NCBI RefSeq assembly: GCF_013179805.1
Contig: NZ_SRRZ01000024.1
Coordinates: forward strand, 1-64,000
Origin: Microcoleus asticus IPMA8
GTDB lineage: Bacteria; Cyanobacteriota; Cyanobacteriia; Cyanobacteriales; Microcoleaceae
DNA length: 64,000 bases
Direction: 5' to 3'
Made by a program: the position numbers and the translations under genes. Within the stretch, counting starts at the first letter, position 1. Each line of letters begins with the position of its first letter. The notes beneath the pieces are model-generated. The model was not told the origin of the DNA. It searched no databases and saw nothing but the letters and a program-made list of their open reading frames with translations. Shown here in pieces: positions 63,216-64,000 of the stretch.

Positions 63216-64000
63216 CTATGACTTAGAACAATGATAAACTTGATATTCATACCCATCCACCGCAGGCAACTCGCGCGATTCAACCTGGCATTTTTGTGCT
63301 TCTAGATTCACAGGTGCGCGAAAATTAACCAGCCACAAATCTAGCGGGCGTTCTAATTGACTGAGTGTTTTATAAAGTGTCCCTGCCGCTATTTCTGGTG
63401 CATCCCTTCTCTGATTAGCCAAAAGAAACAGCGGAGAATCAAAGGCTTTAACTTCTTCTTTCTTCCTAACATCCGTTACATCCGCTACAAAATCCGTTGC
63501 CGAACTTCTTTCCCATTCCCACCCTATCCCCATCAACTCTCCTATTTCTACATGAGTCTTTTGAGTAGTAGCAATTAACACGGGAACTTTCGAGACTTCG
63601 CGGATAATCGGAATTAAAATATCTGGTTTGTAATATTTGCGATAGCCGAGATTGGAATTTACTGTCACACCGCTAAAAAAACCCATTGCTAAAATTAGTA
63701 GAACTGCTTTTTTGCCAGCAATTTCCACAGCAGGTAAATTAAACCATTTACTTTTTACTGTAGGTGTGTTAAAAATAACTGCCAAGGTTGCTCCTAACAG
63801 TAATATCGCCCCCGGAAAGTAGACAAAATTGTATCGAGCGCCGCGAGTTAGGTCAATTCCGAGAATATATGCAAAGCTGAAAAATAGGAAAATTGCTCCT
63901 AGCACAAATCCGCCGAAAATAACAGTACCTAAACGAGTATTAGTTGTTTTTAAGGAAGTTTTAAGAGCGCCTCTCAGCAGAGGAAGCGCCCAGATCAAAA
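63216..64000 (-). CDS. Membrane protein, probably glycosyltransferase family 39-like, 3' part
   Basis: The frame is open to the window edge, so only the C-terminal part (about 260 residues) is seen. It has three to four membrane helices (VIFGGFVLGAIFLFFSFAYI, FPGAILLLGATLAVIF, AVLLILAMGFFSGVTV) and a soluble C-terminal domain (VPVLIATTQKTHVEIGELMG, LWLVNFRAPVNLE). This is the usual layout of membrane glycosyltransferases of the GT39/ArnT-like group; the catalytic N-terminus lies outside, so the call is tentative. A segment SSATDFVADVTDVRKKEE is encoded by a dispersed repeat (63454-63513). Confidence 0.6.
   Translation of the reverse strand, partial: LIWALPLLRGALKTSLKTTNTRLGTVIFGGFVLGAIFLFFSFAYILGIDLTRGARYNFVYFPGAILLLGATLAVIFNTPTVKSKWFNLPAVEIAGKKAVLLILAMGFFSGVTVNSNLGYRKYYKPDILIPIIREVSKVPVLIATTQKTHVEIGELMGIGWEWERSSATDFVADVTDVRKKEEVKAFDSPLFLLANQRRDAPEIAAGTLYKTLSQLERPLDLWLVNFRAPVNLEAQKCQVESRELPAVDGYEYQVYHCSKS
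63454..63513 (-). repeat. Dispersed repeat inside a coding sequence
   Basis: On the minus strand this reads AAGTTCGGCAACGGATTT, four divergent bases, then CGGATGTAACGGAT and a GAAGAAAG run. It is closely similar to the intergenic repeat at 26635-26705. Here it is in frame and adds a short polar peptide. Confidence 0.75.

Overview
The window reads as chromosomal DNA of a filamentous cyanobacterium, most likely of the Microcoleus/Oscillatoria/Phormidium group. The evidence is the very frequent octamer GCGATCGC (HIP1) inside and between genes, a moderate base composition, several protein families known mainly from cyanobacteria (DUF1830, DUF3155, DUF3318, Ycf33/DUF751, a CCB1-like protein, a Cph1-type phytochrome) and large numbers of modular sensor kinases. 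No rRNA, tRNA or CRISPR array was found by eye. Species placement is inference.

Layout. 1-4 kb: the 3' end of an IS630-type transposase that truncates a two-gene unit, then lysC (aspartate kinase) and a decayed Uma2 gene. 4-13.5 kb: a HAD hydrolase, a LOV-domain (blue-light type) histidine kinase, an SLH/OprB porin with an in-frame 36-bp tandem repeat, a sucrose-phosphatase-like gene, and small conserved genes (DUF6464-type, ComFB-like, DUF1830). 13.5-25.5 kb: a repeat-rich spacer and then a light/signalling cluster on the minus strand: an MCP-like protein, a REC-wHTH-Hpt-REC-REC regulator, a Cph1-like phytochrome kinase and a single-domain response regulator. A CikA-like kinase follows on the plus strand. 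25.5-39 kb: mostly housekeeping genes (nanE-like epimerase, holin-like protein, PBP2, phosphoesterase, PadR-type regulator, CCB1-like, DUF3155), a second broken Uma2 gene, a convergent nuclease/Dam-type methylase pair, and a Hik2-like kinase with a membrane protein.

39-53.7 kb is the most unusual part. Two giant genes (1779 and 1781 codons) each encode a Ser/Thr kinase domain, an AAA/STAND-type ATPase, a long helical middle, a GAF domain and a histidine kinase. They are a tandem duplication with a constant offset of 5760 bp. Their last ~1.3 kb are identical base for base, while their middles have diverged strongly. A REC-histidine kinase gene follows the first copy; the second copy keeps only about its first 30 codons. 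Relics of IS1, IS630 and IS200/IS605-type elements lie on the left and a second IS1 relic on the right.

53.7-64 kb: a 1622-codon protein joining a two-partner-secretion (haemagglutinin-type) N-terminus to a C-terminal CHAT caspase-like domain, then small conserved genes, a CNT nucleoside transporter, a DUF3318 gene, a two-gene unit of a small acidic protein and an HNH nuclease, and the 3' part of a membrane protein related to glycosyltransferase family 39 that runs off the window.

Together the genes suggest a signalling-rich chromosome region (blue light, red/far-red light, possible clock input, large multi-output kinases) that is being reshaped by insertion sequences, small palindromic repeats and tandem duplication. 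Functions are inferred from motifs read by eye; no database search was run.
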